DNA from: Tribonema minus
Taxonomy: Eukaryota; Sar; Xanthophyceae; Tribonematales; Tribonemataceae
Assembly: GCA_017506865.1 (NCBI GenBank)
Contig: JAFCMP010000138.1
Coordinates: 1-64,000 of the forward strand
Reading direction: 5' to 3'
Length of the DNA stretch: 64,000 nt
Shown: positions 20,230-32,363 of the stretch, in pieces
How the letters are laid out: each line of letters opens with the position of its first letter
How positions within the stretch are numbered: position 1 is the first letter of the stretch
Notes under the pieces: generated by a model
The model's database searches: none
Told to the model about the DNA's origin: nothing
What the model saw: the letters and a program-made list of their open reading frames with translations, nothing else
Position numbers and translations under genes: made by a program

Positions 20230-23149
20230 TCATGGCGCCGTTGTGACGCACGTCATGGCGCTGTGATACCGGCTAGTGGAGCGGTTAGCGGCGCCGCTGG
20301 TGGCGGGCGGGCTCAACGAACCCTTCCCCCAGCTGTGCCGCCGCGCCGCCTCTGCCTGCGGGCTGCAGCTGCCGCCGGGCAGGGAGTTGCGCCGCGCCGC
20401 CGCGTGCTGCTGCTGCTGCTGCCGCTGCGGCGAGAGCGAGGAAAATGTGGGCGACGCCGGCGCAGCCGCCGCTGCGGCCATCGTGGCCTCGCCGTCTGCT
20501 GATGACAGCGCGTTGAGCAGGACGTACACACTGGCGCGCAGCTGCGTCGACGTGCGGCGCAGCACCGGAGCGGCGGCGCTGCCGCCGCTGCTGCCACCGG
20601 CGGCGGCGGCGCCACTGCTGAGATCGGCGGCAGCGGTGTCGTCAGACTCGTCCATGGGCTCCAGCGTTGGCTTGCGCAAATCGGGGGTGGTAGCATCGGC
20701 AACAGGGCGGTTCTCGCAGTGCTCGCTGTCCGCGCCGTCGCTGCTGCCGCCGCTGCTGCCGGCGAGCCCGCCGCTGGCACCGCTGCACACGTGCCCAGCT
20801 AGCCTGGCGGTGAGAGCAGCAGAGTCTGAGTGCCGCTGCGCATGAAGCGGCGCGGGAACAGACACCAAGGGCCCGTCGCTGCTGCTGCGGCTCAGCAGGT
20901 TGGCTCTGGCGCGCTTGCGCACCGGCAGGCGTGAGACGGCTGCGCTATCCGTGCCGACGCCGCCGCTGCCGCCGCCGCCGCTTCCGCCACCGCCGCCACT
21001 GCAGCTATCTGAAGCCTCCCTGCTCATCTGACCTGACTGCTGTGTTCGAAAGGCAGCGCTGTCGCCTAAGCCACTGTCGCCAGCGCCGGCGGATTCACAC
21101 AGCTCAGAGAGCAGCGCGAGGCCGGCCATCGCGGCGTCGCCGCCGCCGCTGCTGCCGCCGTCGCCGCTGCTGTCGCTGCTGCGCTTCATGGGCGTGCCGC
21201 CTGCGTCTTCCATGCCGCCGCTGATGCAGCGGCGCGGGCTCACGTCGCCGCGCTGCTGCTGCTGCTGCTGCGGCGGCGGCGCCGGCCTCTGGCGGTGGCC
21301 CTGCTCCGCGTGCGGCGGATGCTGGCCGAGCGGCTGCTGCAGCTCGTGCGCCACCGCCTGCAGGTGATGCATGAAGCGCGGATTGCCAAAGACTTTGGCG
21401 ACAGCGCTCGCGCTGCCGCGTCTGCCGCCGTTGCCGCCAATGCTGTCGCCGCTGGAGCTGCTGCCGGCACGACCGCCGCCGCTGCCGCCTGCCGCAGCGG
21501 CAGCAGCGCCGTGCCCGTAACCCTCATGCTGCGCCTGCGCTCCTTCCATCTTGACCCCCTGCGCAGCGCCCTGCTGCGAAGGCGCTGCGTGCTGCTGCTG
21601 CGGCGGCGGCAGCGCCGGCCGCGCCTCACGGAACGCGGCGAGCGTGTTCTGCCGCGGTGCCACCGCCATCGGCGCGCTGGCGGTCGGAAACCACGCCGGC
21701 GCGTACTCCGCGGCAGAGCTGGAGGCGGTGGGCACTTCCGCAGCAGCGCTCCACGCGTGCGTCTGCTGCTGCTGCGCGTTGAAGGCCAGGGCGCAGTTGA
21801 ACGCGGCGGCGGCGGTTGCGTCCAGCTGCATGTCGTCCGGGTGCGGCAGCCGCGCCTCGCAGCTGTGCCTGCGGCGGGCAGCGGTTGAGCATCGCGGCAG
21901 TTGAGTATAAGGTTCCAGCAGCTGAAAATTGAGTTGACCACTGCAGCAATTGAGCATCACTGCGGTTGAGCATCATAAAAATCGAGAGCTGCGGCAGTTG
22001 ATTTGAGCATCACTGCGGTGAGCATCGCTGCAATCGAGCATGGTGGCAGTTGAGCATTGCGAGAGCTGCGCATTGTGGCAGTTGAGGTTCGCAGCAGTTG
22101 AGCACAACGACAGTTGAGCGTCATGGCATAGATCATTGCGACAGATGCATGTCGTGACGGCTGCAGCTCAGCGCCCTGACTTTTCAGCAGCGTCGTGGCA
22201 CGCACGTCACCACTGGGAATGACTTCCGCAGAAGCGAAAAGAAAGTGTGAATGAGGGGAAGAAAGTGTGAATGAGGGGAAGGGGGGGGGGGGGGGGGGGG
22301 GGGGGCATACGCATGGTACACATCGCTCCGAGGAAAACACACGGGCAGCACGCAAACGCAGGCTGCCATCGTGAATTGCCGCTTGATGCATCACCTGCGG
22401 CGGTGACCGCATGGTGGCAGCGTGCGCAGTGCAGCATCTGAGGCAGCGATCGCATGGTGCCGTCGTACGTGGTGCGATTTGCAGCACCTGAACCGAACAG
22501 CACGCATGGCTGTGCCCGACTAACGAATTCGTGAGCTGCCACGTCACACAAACCCTAGCAGCACGCCAACAGCTTGACAAACAAACTTTGCAGAGCAGAG
22601 CTGGTGCACACGGCGCCGCACAAGCGAGCAAAGATGCTGGGCTGTGCAGCAGTACCAGTGTTCAAGGTAGTGGAGCACAGCACAGGGCAGGTTACTGCGC
22701 ACGATGAGACCGCAGGTACACACCATACAGACTCTCTTGAGGCCTTCATGCGCACATGAGTCCACGACTTCTCATGACTCAAGCTCTGGAGTCAGGGCTT
22801 GCGACTCCTTGCAGTAGAGCAAGTGTGCACCTAATCATTGCTGAGCACTGCAAATCATGGATACCTTGAGCCAGCACAGCACATACACTACAGCTGCGCA
22901 GATAGAAGTGAGGCCTTCGCACCACCTACAAAGTCACTACACGATCCACCTAGATCGTGCAGCGTGCTCTAGCGGACTCTTTAGGCGCTGCATCATCGTG
23001 CTATCACTCCTACCGCAGTCATGAAATCGCCAGCAACTGCTACAGCATTTTCTGGTTGAGTGCTGACCTTTTCTGGGGCAGAGTCTTGAGCGGAAGGCCC
23101 GCGCAGGAGTGGCGGCGGTGCTGCAGCCAGAGAGTACAACGCACAACAA

Positions 23150-23180
<31 letters not shown>

Positions 23181-25368
23181 GGCGGCGGCGGAGGCGGCGG
23201 CAGCAGGTTCGTTACACTTCATTCCACAGTCTGATGCGCACGACATGGCATGCCAGGATTCACGCGTAGGGTTAAGTCAAGTGGAGCCGCTTATAGGCAT
23301 TCGGGCGCAGCAGTGGCACCAGAGGCAACGCCGCTGCTGCGCACTGCTGCAGTGGAGCGCGCAGCCCGCTGGCAGTACGCAGCCATCGGGAATGCACACT
23401 GCGGCAGTGCGCCAGCGGTGAGCAGTGCGCGCCGCAGCGGCGATTGTGAATAGCGACGTGGAGCGTCGTCAAGTGAAGTTGTGCGCGCGGCAAGGCGCTG
23501 CGCGCAGGCGACAAGACAAGCGGCGTCACAGTCGAACCGCCTGCACCGCGCCTCGCACTGGAGAACAGTTCAGGGTTAGCGTTAGGGTTTGGGGTAAAGC
23601 GCATCCCGTCAGTGTCGCGTACCGGATCACGCAGCACGTGTCACCGCAAGCGTTGGACAAAGTTGAGCGATAATACCGCACCCACAACGTGCCGGCACCT
23701 TTACTCAGGGGCACAGTGCGGGAGAGCAAGAACAGCTTCAAGTCTAGGCATGTCGCCTTTTCCTCGGGGCGCTAGCAGCGGTAACAGTAAGGCAGGCCAG
23801 CTGCAGCACTCTCGTGTGCACACAACGGGTGCAAGATCAACATGCAGTTCGCGTCATCGATACCGCCAGCGGTGACTGCGCCTACATTACGCTCGCTGCC
23901 ACCTCCACAAGCAGCAGTTGCTGGCAGCACGTCTCCGCAAACAGACACGCGCTGCCGCCGCCGCAGTGGCCGCAAGCACCAGCCTTCCAAGGGCTAGGTA
24001 GGGTCAGCACTCACCATGGAAGCAACGGGTCGCGTGCCCTCGCAGTCCAGGGGCTCCTCCCCCCCCTGGTGGTGCCCCCTGCGGAGCGCCGCCGCGGCGG
24101 CGCCGTCGCACTCGCCGTCGCTCTCGGCGAGCGCCAGGCGGTCTATCTTGGTCACGCTGAGGCGCCGCAGCAGGCCCGCAGCGGCAATGCCGTCCGCGTT
24201 GAGCACTGGCATCGCGTCATCGTCGTCGTCGCCAAACGCCCTGTCCGCCGCCGCGACGACCGCCGCCGCCTCCGCAGCGGCGGCAGCAGCGGTGGCGGCG
24301 GCGGCAGCGGCGGCGGCGTCTTCGGCGGCGGCGGAGGTCTGGCGCGTGGTGGCAGCGCCGCGCGCCGTTGCCTGCAGCTCGGGCTCGCTGTCGTCGTCGC
24401 TGTCAGCAGCAGACGCGTTGCGCGCGCCAAAGGCGGCGGTGCCGCCGCCGCCGCTGCCGCCGCCGCTGCCGTAGATCTTGCGCTCGTACTGCGGCGGGCA
24501 CGGCGGCATGTGGCCGCGGCGCACGTGCGGCAGGAGGTCTGCGCGGCCGCGCTGGAAGTCCTTGTGCATGTAACCGCCGGCCTCCTTGCCGCGCACGATC
24601 TGCGCAAATCGGGCAGCGGCGGCAGCAGCAGCGGCGGCGGCGGCAGCGGCGGGCGGCAGTGAGCCGGCCGCGGGCGCGCAGCCAGACGCGCCATGACACA
24701 AGGCATGGAACGGGCGCACATGCGGCAAGCGGGGAGGATGACGTGCGCTGAGTTGCGGGTGAATGTGCGCGCTAACGTCGCAATGCCAACTTCAAGTTGA
24801 AGATGGTGCTGCCGCGTTCTTGTACCAAGGCTGGGGTAGGATGCTGCGGCGCGCAGCCAAGCGATGCACATGCAGCGCCGCAGCCACCGCTGCAGCACTC
24901 AAGCTGCACGATCACGAATTGGAAGCGACGTAACCGATGCGAGCCGCAGCGGCGTGCAGACGCCTCTGCCTTTGTGCTGTTGCTGCGCCAGCTGCTACCG
25001 GCATGTTGCATCATGCGCTAGCAGGGGCACTAGCAGTGTTCCCAATAATGCGTAGCTGCACGTCTGCATGCTCTCACCTTCCGAAAGCCATAGAGATTAA
25101 GCTGGCGCTGAAAGCTGCTGAACTTGTCGTGCTTGAAGTGGGTGGGCAGGACCTGTGTGCGGAACCGCGGCATATCTTGAATGCCAAACGCACGTCCTGT
25201 AGATGTCCAGGTGATAACCTCTGGTGCCTCCACCTCCAAAATGTTGTAGAGAACATGCGGGAACCCCCCAGTCGCCGCTGATGGTGCCGCTGCTGTCGCT
25301 ACCGTCGCAGCTGTCGCCAGCTGCCTGGCGCCGCCGCTGCCGCGCCTCCGCGGGCCAGGCTCCGCCAT
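20230..25368 (-). CDS. heat-shock-factor-type transcription factor, paralogue B
   Basis: Four exons: 25368-25078, 24599-24015, 23120-23068, 21868-20230; all joins are in phase (856 codons including stop). Residues 35-97 hold the first part of an HSF DNA-binding domain (GGFPHVLYNILE, HFKHDKFSSFQRQLNLYGFRK). Exon 2 completes it with GGYMHKDFQRGRADLLPHVRRG and PPCPPQYERKIYG. This wing differs from the plant/Chlamydomonas type (VDPDRWEFANEGF) and resembles the shorter stramenopile/fungal-like forms. An intron directly after YGFRK is also in paralogue A. The rest is low-complexity Ala/Gly/Ser with conserved islands: VFGNPRFMHHLQAVAHEL and STQLRASVYVLLNALSSAD. A basic KRARANLL patch may be a nuclear signal. 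I see no clear HR-A/B leucine coiled coil. The start was chosen as the ATG nearest the domain. The 53-base third exon is the least certain part. Confidence 0.75.
21880..22135. repeat. degenerate GCAGTTGAGCATC repeat in an HSF intron
   Basis: About a dozen imperfect copies of gcrgttgagcatc occur at irregular spacing of roughly 15-35 bases in the last intron of HSF paralogue B, just upstream (in gene sense) of the final exon. The run ends near its acceptor at 21869. No function shown. Confidence 0.65.
22281..22305 (+). repeat. 25-base poly-G run
   Basis: Uninterrupted G run on the plus strand (C on the gene's sense strand), inside the last intron of HSF paralogue B, next to a direct repeat of gaaagtgtgaatgagggg. 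Such runs recur in the introns of this window. Confidence 0.95.
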
Positions 25369-27759
25369 GCGAAAGCTGATGTGAGCCTGCAATGGCTGCT
25401 GACCTTGTTCTGTGGTTGAAAGGCAGCCTGCAGTGCAACCATAGGCACGAGCGCAAGGAGAACGGGTACTGAACCATGTGTACGGATCGAGGACGGCGGA
25501 CGATGCCAGGCTCTGGCTGTCGCGCCTGCGTGGCGGTCGCAACCACGCGACACCAAGCCTCTTTCCGCCGCTGAGCAAAGTCAAGGACGGCAGGCAGGCC
25601 GCGCAAGCGCTACGGCCAGCGAAAGTGCCGGCGACGCAGGAACAGTGGCCGAGTCTAATAGCACTTCACCAGTCATGAAGGGCATCGCGCACGCGCACGC
25701 AGAACACGCGCACGCCGCAGAAGCTCGTGATACATGGACACGCGACCATCGCCGCCAGTTTGTCCTAAAGGAACAGCCCGTGGTGGCGACAGCTGTGTCG
25801 GCAGATAGGGAAGTGCTAGTTCAATGCAAAGGAAGGAAGTCTTGACCAACGGCACGACGTGCAGTTGCGCAGCAGCAGCGCTTGCAAACAGCCAACAATA
25901 CGACTACTGTGCGCTAGGATCACTGCCCTGCTGTTGCATCTCTTTGTGAAGGCACTTCGTGCAAGCATTCTGACAAGTTCCTGAGTGGTACTCCTGTTTT
26001 TTTGAATTGCCTGACTTGGACGAGCAGCTTACCGTCGCGCCTGCACTAGGCCCACACGCCCTGCGCCACACTCAGCTGCACCCAGCCCGAGCTACGCGTG
26101 TCCCCTGCGTAAGCAATCCTCGCTTAAAGCTGGCTCGACTGAGTTGAGGCCAGGCGCAAACTAGTTGGGCTTAGGCGCAAGGGCGTAATCGCTATTTAAG
26201 CCTATAGTGCCTCGAGTTGTCAGAGATGCCTCATACGATCTTGCGAGTCAACATTGATGTTCACGAGTATAAATGGCAACTGCAACTGCAACTTGTGCCA
26301 GTGTGCCCCACCGGCGCCATAAACTTGTTACAACTCTGAGGCAAGGGGCTTGGTCTTAGAAGGCGATGGTTGCACTTCTGCCCAGCCAGCAGTCAATACG
26401 ACAGCAAAGCTAGAATTAATGTGTTGTTGCATACTCGTTCTGTAAGTCCCATTTCATTTACGTTCATTTATGAAGCCACCAGTTTCCCAAAGCCACAGTA
26501 GATCAGGTAGACATATTTGCTGACTTTGTGTGCTGCCATTCAGAAGCACCAACCAGATGGCATTATCGCACACCGCGCCGCTCAACCACTCAGCAGGAAA
26601 AGTGCGGTGAACACAAATATTGTTTATAAACACCATCAAATGCAGACAGCAGCAGGCAACAACAAATGAACAACAGGCGGCGGTTGCCCAAAAGTTGTGT
26701 GTGGCTCATTTGGCGGAGAGCAGAATGATGCGGTGCGTGTCGGCGGCTGTTACACATGCACAAGTGTACACATAAAGTCAGGGATAAGACACAACCCCTG
26801 TCTACAGAACTGCGTGTGCGCACACCACACGCGGCTCCGCATCTACATGCCATGGCGCTTCTACTATACAGTTGCGCGATGGCGCGCGCGCGCGAGGGGA
26901 GACCATGTAGCATGTACTTCAATATTCCGTGGGTAGGTATGGTATGGAGGCGAGCAAGCGCATGTGTTTCAGGTCCCATGCAAAAATGTAAATCGCAAAA
27001 AAAGGGCGCGCGGATCTGTGTCGCGCGCCGCTGTAACGGCGCCGCCAGAGCTAACCCGCGTGTGCACACTGCATGAGTGGCGGCACACGCTGCTGTCGCT
27101 GCTGCGCGTGTCTCTAGACCGTGGCGCATGGCGGCGGCAGCGGCGGTCAGCGGCGCCGCGCTGCTCGTGTTGCAGCGGCTAGCGCGCCGGCCGCATACGC
27201 GCGCTGCCGCCCTACTGCTGCTGTATGCACACATGAACAGAGAGCGGGGAAAGCGTGATGGGGAGGGGTGATACCCCCTTGTCGCGCCTCAGACGGCTCT
27301 CTGGAAAAATACCATCACAAAGGAGTAGGGGCGCCGCGGACTGCGGGATGCCCCTGAACCCCCCTTGTAAGTCGTGTAGTTAGCGTGCAACGCCGCCTCT
27401 AACACTACACCGCACCCACCCCCGCCCCCGTCGATCTCGTGCTGAGCGATGTGCCCCCTTTTTGTCCTACTGAAGATCGGCCATCACTTGAAGTAATCCA
27501 TTGCTGCTAAGCCACAGCGAGGGAGTCGTGGCTACTTCAACCACTGCCCCCCTACTATGAACTTGTGTGGTACGCACATGGTTGTTTTCTGTGTCACTGT
27601 GCTTCCGTTCCCGCCGTAGCCGGTGCCGATCTGTCACTCCGGTCGGCGATGGCCGTAGCCACCGCCGCCGCCGCTGCTCTCTCTCTGATGCTATCGCTGT
27701 CGATGCCACACAAGACTAGCTAACGCCCTGCCCTAATAACCGCTGTCGGCGCGAAACTG
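25369..27759. other. intergenic region between the two HSF genes
   Basis: About 2.4 kb without a supportable gene. It must hold the promoter of paralogue B and the 3' end of paralogue A. A minus-strand AT-rich box (cttaaatagc) lies near 26192-26201, and a plus-strand tataaa near 26268, but neither can be tied to a start site. Confidence 0.5.
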
Positions 27760-30700
27760 TCAACTCCCAGCGTGGCGGTGGCTGGGAGCCAAGTTGGCAG
27801 CACCCCAAGGCTCGGGCTGCCCGGCACTACGTTGTGCCCCGCTGTCAAAACCCGCATCAGGCGAGCTGGAACCGGCGGTCTCGTCATTCGCGTTGGCCAA
27901 CACCTGGGGGGCGGCGGGGGGGGGGAGGGCAGGGGGCAAGCATGCGGCAACCGTCGTCATGCAACTGCGGCATGTGCACGAAGTGTGGTCAAATGGAGCA
28001 GTCACCATGCGAGACGAGGTGTTTCGACCAGGTCTGTGGCTCTGACGAACTGCAGTAAGAAGCGTGTGAGCACATATGCATGCAGAATGGCAGCAGTGCT
28101 CAGTGCACAGCTCATAAACGACATCGACTTTCAAGACAATGGCTAATGACACGTGCTGACGAACGGCAAGCTGAACGAGGCAGATGGCTCGACCTTGCCG
28201 CCCCTGCAGCACATGCGACACAGCGCTACACTGGCATGCTACGCAAGTGCTGTTGCCGTGCAAAGGCCTCCCTTCTCATCACTCAACTGCAACACTACTG
28301 CGGTGCTCACAGTGAAACAAGGAGGGGGGGGGAGCGGGGGGGGGGGGCGCAGCGCACATCTGCCCCACCTCTGACTGTCTGCAGCTCATGCGGGAGCGAG
28401 CAAGACAACTCACATTCAGCAAGACGTACACGCTGCTGCGCAGGCGCGCCTTGTGTGGAGCGCCCTCGCCGCCGCCGCCGCCGCCACCGCTGCCGCTGCT
28501 GCCGCCACCGTAGCTGGCGCCGACGCTGCCGCCTTCAGCCTGGTCACCGCGGCCGCCGCCGCCGCCAACGCCGCCGCCGAGGCCGCCCCCGAGCGCAGCT
28601 GGCTGCGCCGCTGCCGCCGCTGCCGCCGGCGCAGCCTCCCACGATCGCTCCAAGTCGAGTATTGCGCTATCGAGGAAATAGCCATCCATCCACGACTGCA
28701 CCCAGTCGCCGTCGAGACCGGCGGTGAGGGTCGAGCGCCGCGGCGCTGCTGCGGCAGCGCCAGCGGCAGCAGCGCCGCCGCCGCCGCCACCGCCGCCGCC
28801 GGGGCTCGGCAGCGGCAGCGGCTGCATGGCCGCGTCGCCTGCGCCGGCGGCGCCGCCCTCCGCCTGCAGCGTGTTGATCGCCGTGAGCAGCGACGTGCGC
28901 AGCGCCGCGGAGGCCAGGCCCGAGTCGATGAGGCTGCCGCCGCGCCACTGCCGCGGCGCCTGCGCGCCGCCGCTGTCGCCGCCGCCGCCACTGCTTCCGC
29001 CGCCGTACGCATGCGCCTCGGCGGCATCGGGGTTGCCGCGCTGGCGCTTGTGCGGCGGGCCCGCGGCCGCGTCCGCCGCGATGCCGTCGCCGCCGCCGCC
29101 GCCCGGCAGGTCGAGCTCCGCGCTGCGCAGCAGCTCGGCGAGGCTGTTGCGGCGCAGCGCGCTGTGGCGGCGCTGCTCCTGCACGGCGACGTGGCTGAGG
29201 CGGCGCAGCGGCGCCTCCGCGGGTGGGAAGCCGGAGGTGCCGGACGACGCGGACGAGGCGCTGCGGCTGCGCGTGCCGGCGGCGGCCTGGCGGGAGGGCA
29301 GCAGCGTGGCAGCGGCGGCGGCGGACGGCGCGGCGGCGGTGAGGTGTCAGCGGCGGGGCAGCAGGCGCGCACGGGAGCGTGTGTGAATGGTTGCAGGCTG
29401 GGCGGCTTGCGGGGGCCGTCATGCGAGGAGGCGCGGCAGCACAGAAGTTCAAGTTCAACGTGCAACTCAATGCAAGTGGGATGTTGACTTGGCAGTGGGT
29501 GAGTTGGTGCTGCGGCAGGCGCAGCATTGCAAGTGCAGGGCTTTTCATAGGAGGGTTAGGGTGGAGGCTACCTGTGTGTGAGCATACAAACCTTCCTGGG
29601 CGCAGCAATTCCCCTTAGTCTCCCTTTCTTTGGACCGGCAAGTCACTCAAGAGCAAACTTGAACACCATGCCGCTGCCAACACCTGCAGCGACACGCCCC
29701 CAATCCTCCTAGCCCACACTTAATCCTGACTCTACCCTAACCCTCACAACACCAAGCTTCAGCAGCAACGCGCATGCTGAATGTGGCCGACGGACGCTGT
29801 TGCAATCCCGCCCTTCACCACAACCAGCACCTGCGCCCCCCAGCGCCGCCCTGCCAGTCTCAAGTGAGACCGCCCGCGCCGCGTCGCGCTTTACACACTT
29901 CAACTAAAACTTCAACTTCAACATACACTGTACCTGAGCGTCCCGCAGCTTGTACGCGGCGTCGAGCAGGTGCCCGCCGAACGCGGGGTGGTCGAACACG
30001 GCGAGCGCGTCGGCGTCCGCCGCTGCTGCCGCCGCCGCCGCCTCCGCCGGGCAGTCGCGGCGCCCCCCCTCCAGAGCCCCCAGCATCGCCGTGAAGCTGT
30101 CTGGCCTGTCGTACCCCGCGCCGACCAGCGGCAGCTGATGGCGGGGGTTGTGCAGGGGGTTGTGGACTTGGGGGGGGGGCAGCAGGCCGACGCTGCTGCT
30201 GCCGCCGCCGCCGCCATGCGCCACCACCTTGCCCCTGAAGTTGCGCGCGCCGGTCAGGGGGTGTGCGGCGGGCGCGGTGATGCAGCGCCAGGGGAGCGCG
30301 CTGCCGCCGGGCGCGGCGGGGTGCTGCTGCGGCGGCGTCGGTTGCGCGGGGTGGCCGCCGGTGGTTCTGCGCAGGTGCAGGGAGTCACACAGCAGTGAGT
30401 GAGTGAGTGAGTGGGTGAGTTAGTGATTGAGTGAGCGAGTGAGTGAGTGAGTCAACGAACAGCCTATGGGCACTGGTGAGGTGCAATCGTATGGGAATTG
30501 CGCATGTGTTTTATCAACGATGAGTGAGTGCCTAATGGTCAAGTGCTTGATGCCAAGAATCAGGGGCAGCAGAGAGTGAGAACCAAGCGAGAGTGAGTGT
30601 TTGAGTTCTGTCAGTGAGCAACCCATGACCGAGTACCTGGTGTCACAATCGCCTAGAAGATGCCATGAATGAAAACTTGCGCATTGGGAGCAACTTGTAC

Positions 30701-32363
30701 ACTTTGTGCGTCCCGTTTCAATGACAGCCGGTGCTGAGCTGTGTGCGGTTCGCTCAGGGCACTGAACTAGCATGATTATTGATTTGCCTCGCAGATCGTG
30801 ATAGCAGGTCACAGAAGCAGTGCTCACGTGGTGGTGCTTTGCAGCCCTGATGAGACCACAAAACCAGCAGCATGCACAGCGCAAGACATGACCATGACAT
30901 CGTGCTTTGCTGCAGAGTACAGCAGTGCTCACCTTCCGAACAACTTGCTGACCCTTCTGGAGTTGGTCTCCCGCCGCATCTGCACAGCATGCCGGAACAG
31001 TCGGCAATGTCACCGTTAGCACAGGTGGTGAATCATGATACTTCAAGTAGAACTTCAAGAGTGGTTGGCAGCGAGACATCGTTCAGTGCAGTGCGCCTCA
31101 GCATCAGGCACCTTGGTTGGAGCATACTACATGGGAAATTCTTGCACTGGTCTCGAGTACGCTCTTCAAGTATGAGCCACTAGCGTCAGCAACGGTCAGC
31201 GGCAGCGTGCGCCTTGCTGCGTACGCCGCCGCTCCCGCTCGCTGCCGCCGCGAACGCCAACCTCACAACTTGAAGTTGTTGTAACGCACACAGGCATGCA
31301 TTTGTTGTGTGTTTCAGCAGCAGAGCCGAACAGCACCAGCAGCAGCGCTCGGCAACAGAACCTCAAATGCTATTGTAGCACCTTGTTGGCATTGGCGCAG
31401 CACAGCCCCCCCCCCCCGTCACATGACACACAGGCCCCCCCTTCACCCCCAAGAAGCGCCAACAGCGCTCAGCCCACCTGCTCGGCGTCAAACGCGCCGC
31501 CGTGGAAGGGGGCGAGCCCCCCCGCCTCCAGGCCAGCGGCGGCGGCAGCAGCGGGCTTCGCGTCCGCCTCGCCGTCGCTGCCGCTGCCGCCGCTGCCGTC
31601 GCTGCCGCTGGTGGAGCCGCGCGCCGCTGCAGCGCGCGCCTGGGCGGAGGCGGCTGCGGCGCCGCCCCCGCGCCGCGTGGTCGTGGCGGCGGTGGTGCGC
31701 GGGCGCGAGCTGGAGCCGTAGACCTTGTGCTCGTAGCGCGGGGGGCACGGCGGCATCTGGCCGCGGCGCACCTGCTTGAGGAGCTCCGGGTGGCCGCGGC
31801 GGAAGTAGGTGTGGATGTAGCAGCCGCTCTCGTTGCCCTTGACGATCTTGGGGGGGGGGGGGGGGGGAGGGGGGAGATGGCGGGGGGGGGGGGGGGTGAG
31901 TGCAGGTGCTTGTCCACATGGACGATCCTGATGTGCGGCGTGTGCTGGGACGGTGGTAAACGAGAGAGAAGCAGCGCCGCCGTCATCGCTGCCTGTGTGA
32001 GGCCAGCACGCTGTGCAGTAGTGTTGAAGCAACTGCAGGCTTTTGGGTTGACTCGAAGTTCAAATCCTGGATCGAGAGGAGGGTAACTTCAACTGAGCGG
32101 TGCACCTTACGGATCCACACTCTCACCTTTCGGAAGCCATAAAGATTGAGCTGCCGTTGGAAGCTGCTGAACTTGTCATGCTTGAAGTACTGGGGTAGTA
32201 TCTGGTCCTTGAAGGCATTCATCTCCCTGATGCCAAAGGATCGCCCGCTCTGGCTCCATCCAATGATATCAGCGGACTCATTCTCCAGAATGCTGGCCAA
32301 TATGTGTGGAAAACCAGCCGGGGCCTGGGACAGCGGATCGCCGATATCCAGTCGTCGCGACAT
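27760..32363 (-). CDS. heat-shock-factor-type transcription factor, paralogue A
   Basis: Six exons: 32363-32127, 31846-31478, 30979-30933, 30366-29934, 29286-28414, 27903-27760; all joins are in phase (700 residues). Residues 18-79 are the HSF helix-turn-helix (GFPHILASILENES, YFKHDKFSSFQRQLNLYGFRK). Exon 2 completes the domain (GCYIHTYFRRGHPELLKQVRRG, PPCPPRYEHKVYG). Further conserved islands match paralogue B: VFDHPAFGGHLLDAAYKL and LRSSVYVLLN, the latter continuing as VLANANDETA in the last exon. The remainder is Gly/Ala-rich. As in B, an HR-A/B coiled coil is not evident. Several acceptors (31847, 27904) follow long C runs. Family role: binding of inverted nGAAn repeats in stress promoters; the actual targets are unknown. 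The tandem position and shared intron after YGFRK show local duplication. Confidence 0.82.

Noticed and set aside
20276-21888. Long plus-strand open frames opposite the HSF-B last exon
   Set aside because: They arise from GC-rich triplet repeats; the minus strand carries the recognisable HSF motifs and correct splice phases.
26268-26273. TATAAA box
   Set aside because: It is on the plus strand and no plus-strand gene follows.
28453-29487. Plus-strand 344-codon Ala/Arg frame
   Set aside because: Antisense shadow of HSF-A exon 5, with no family motif.
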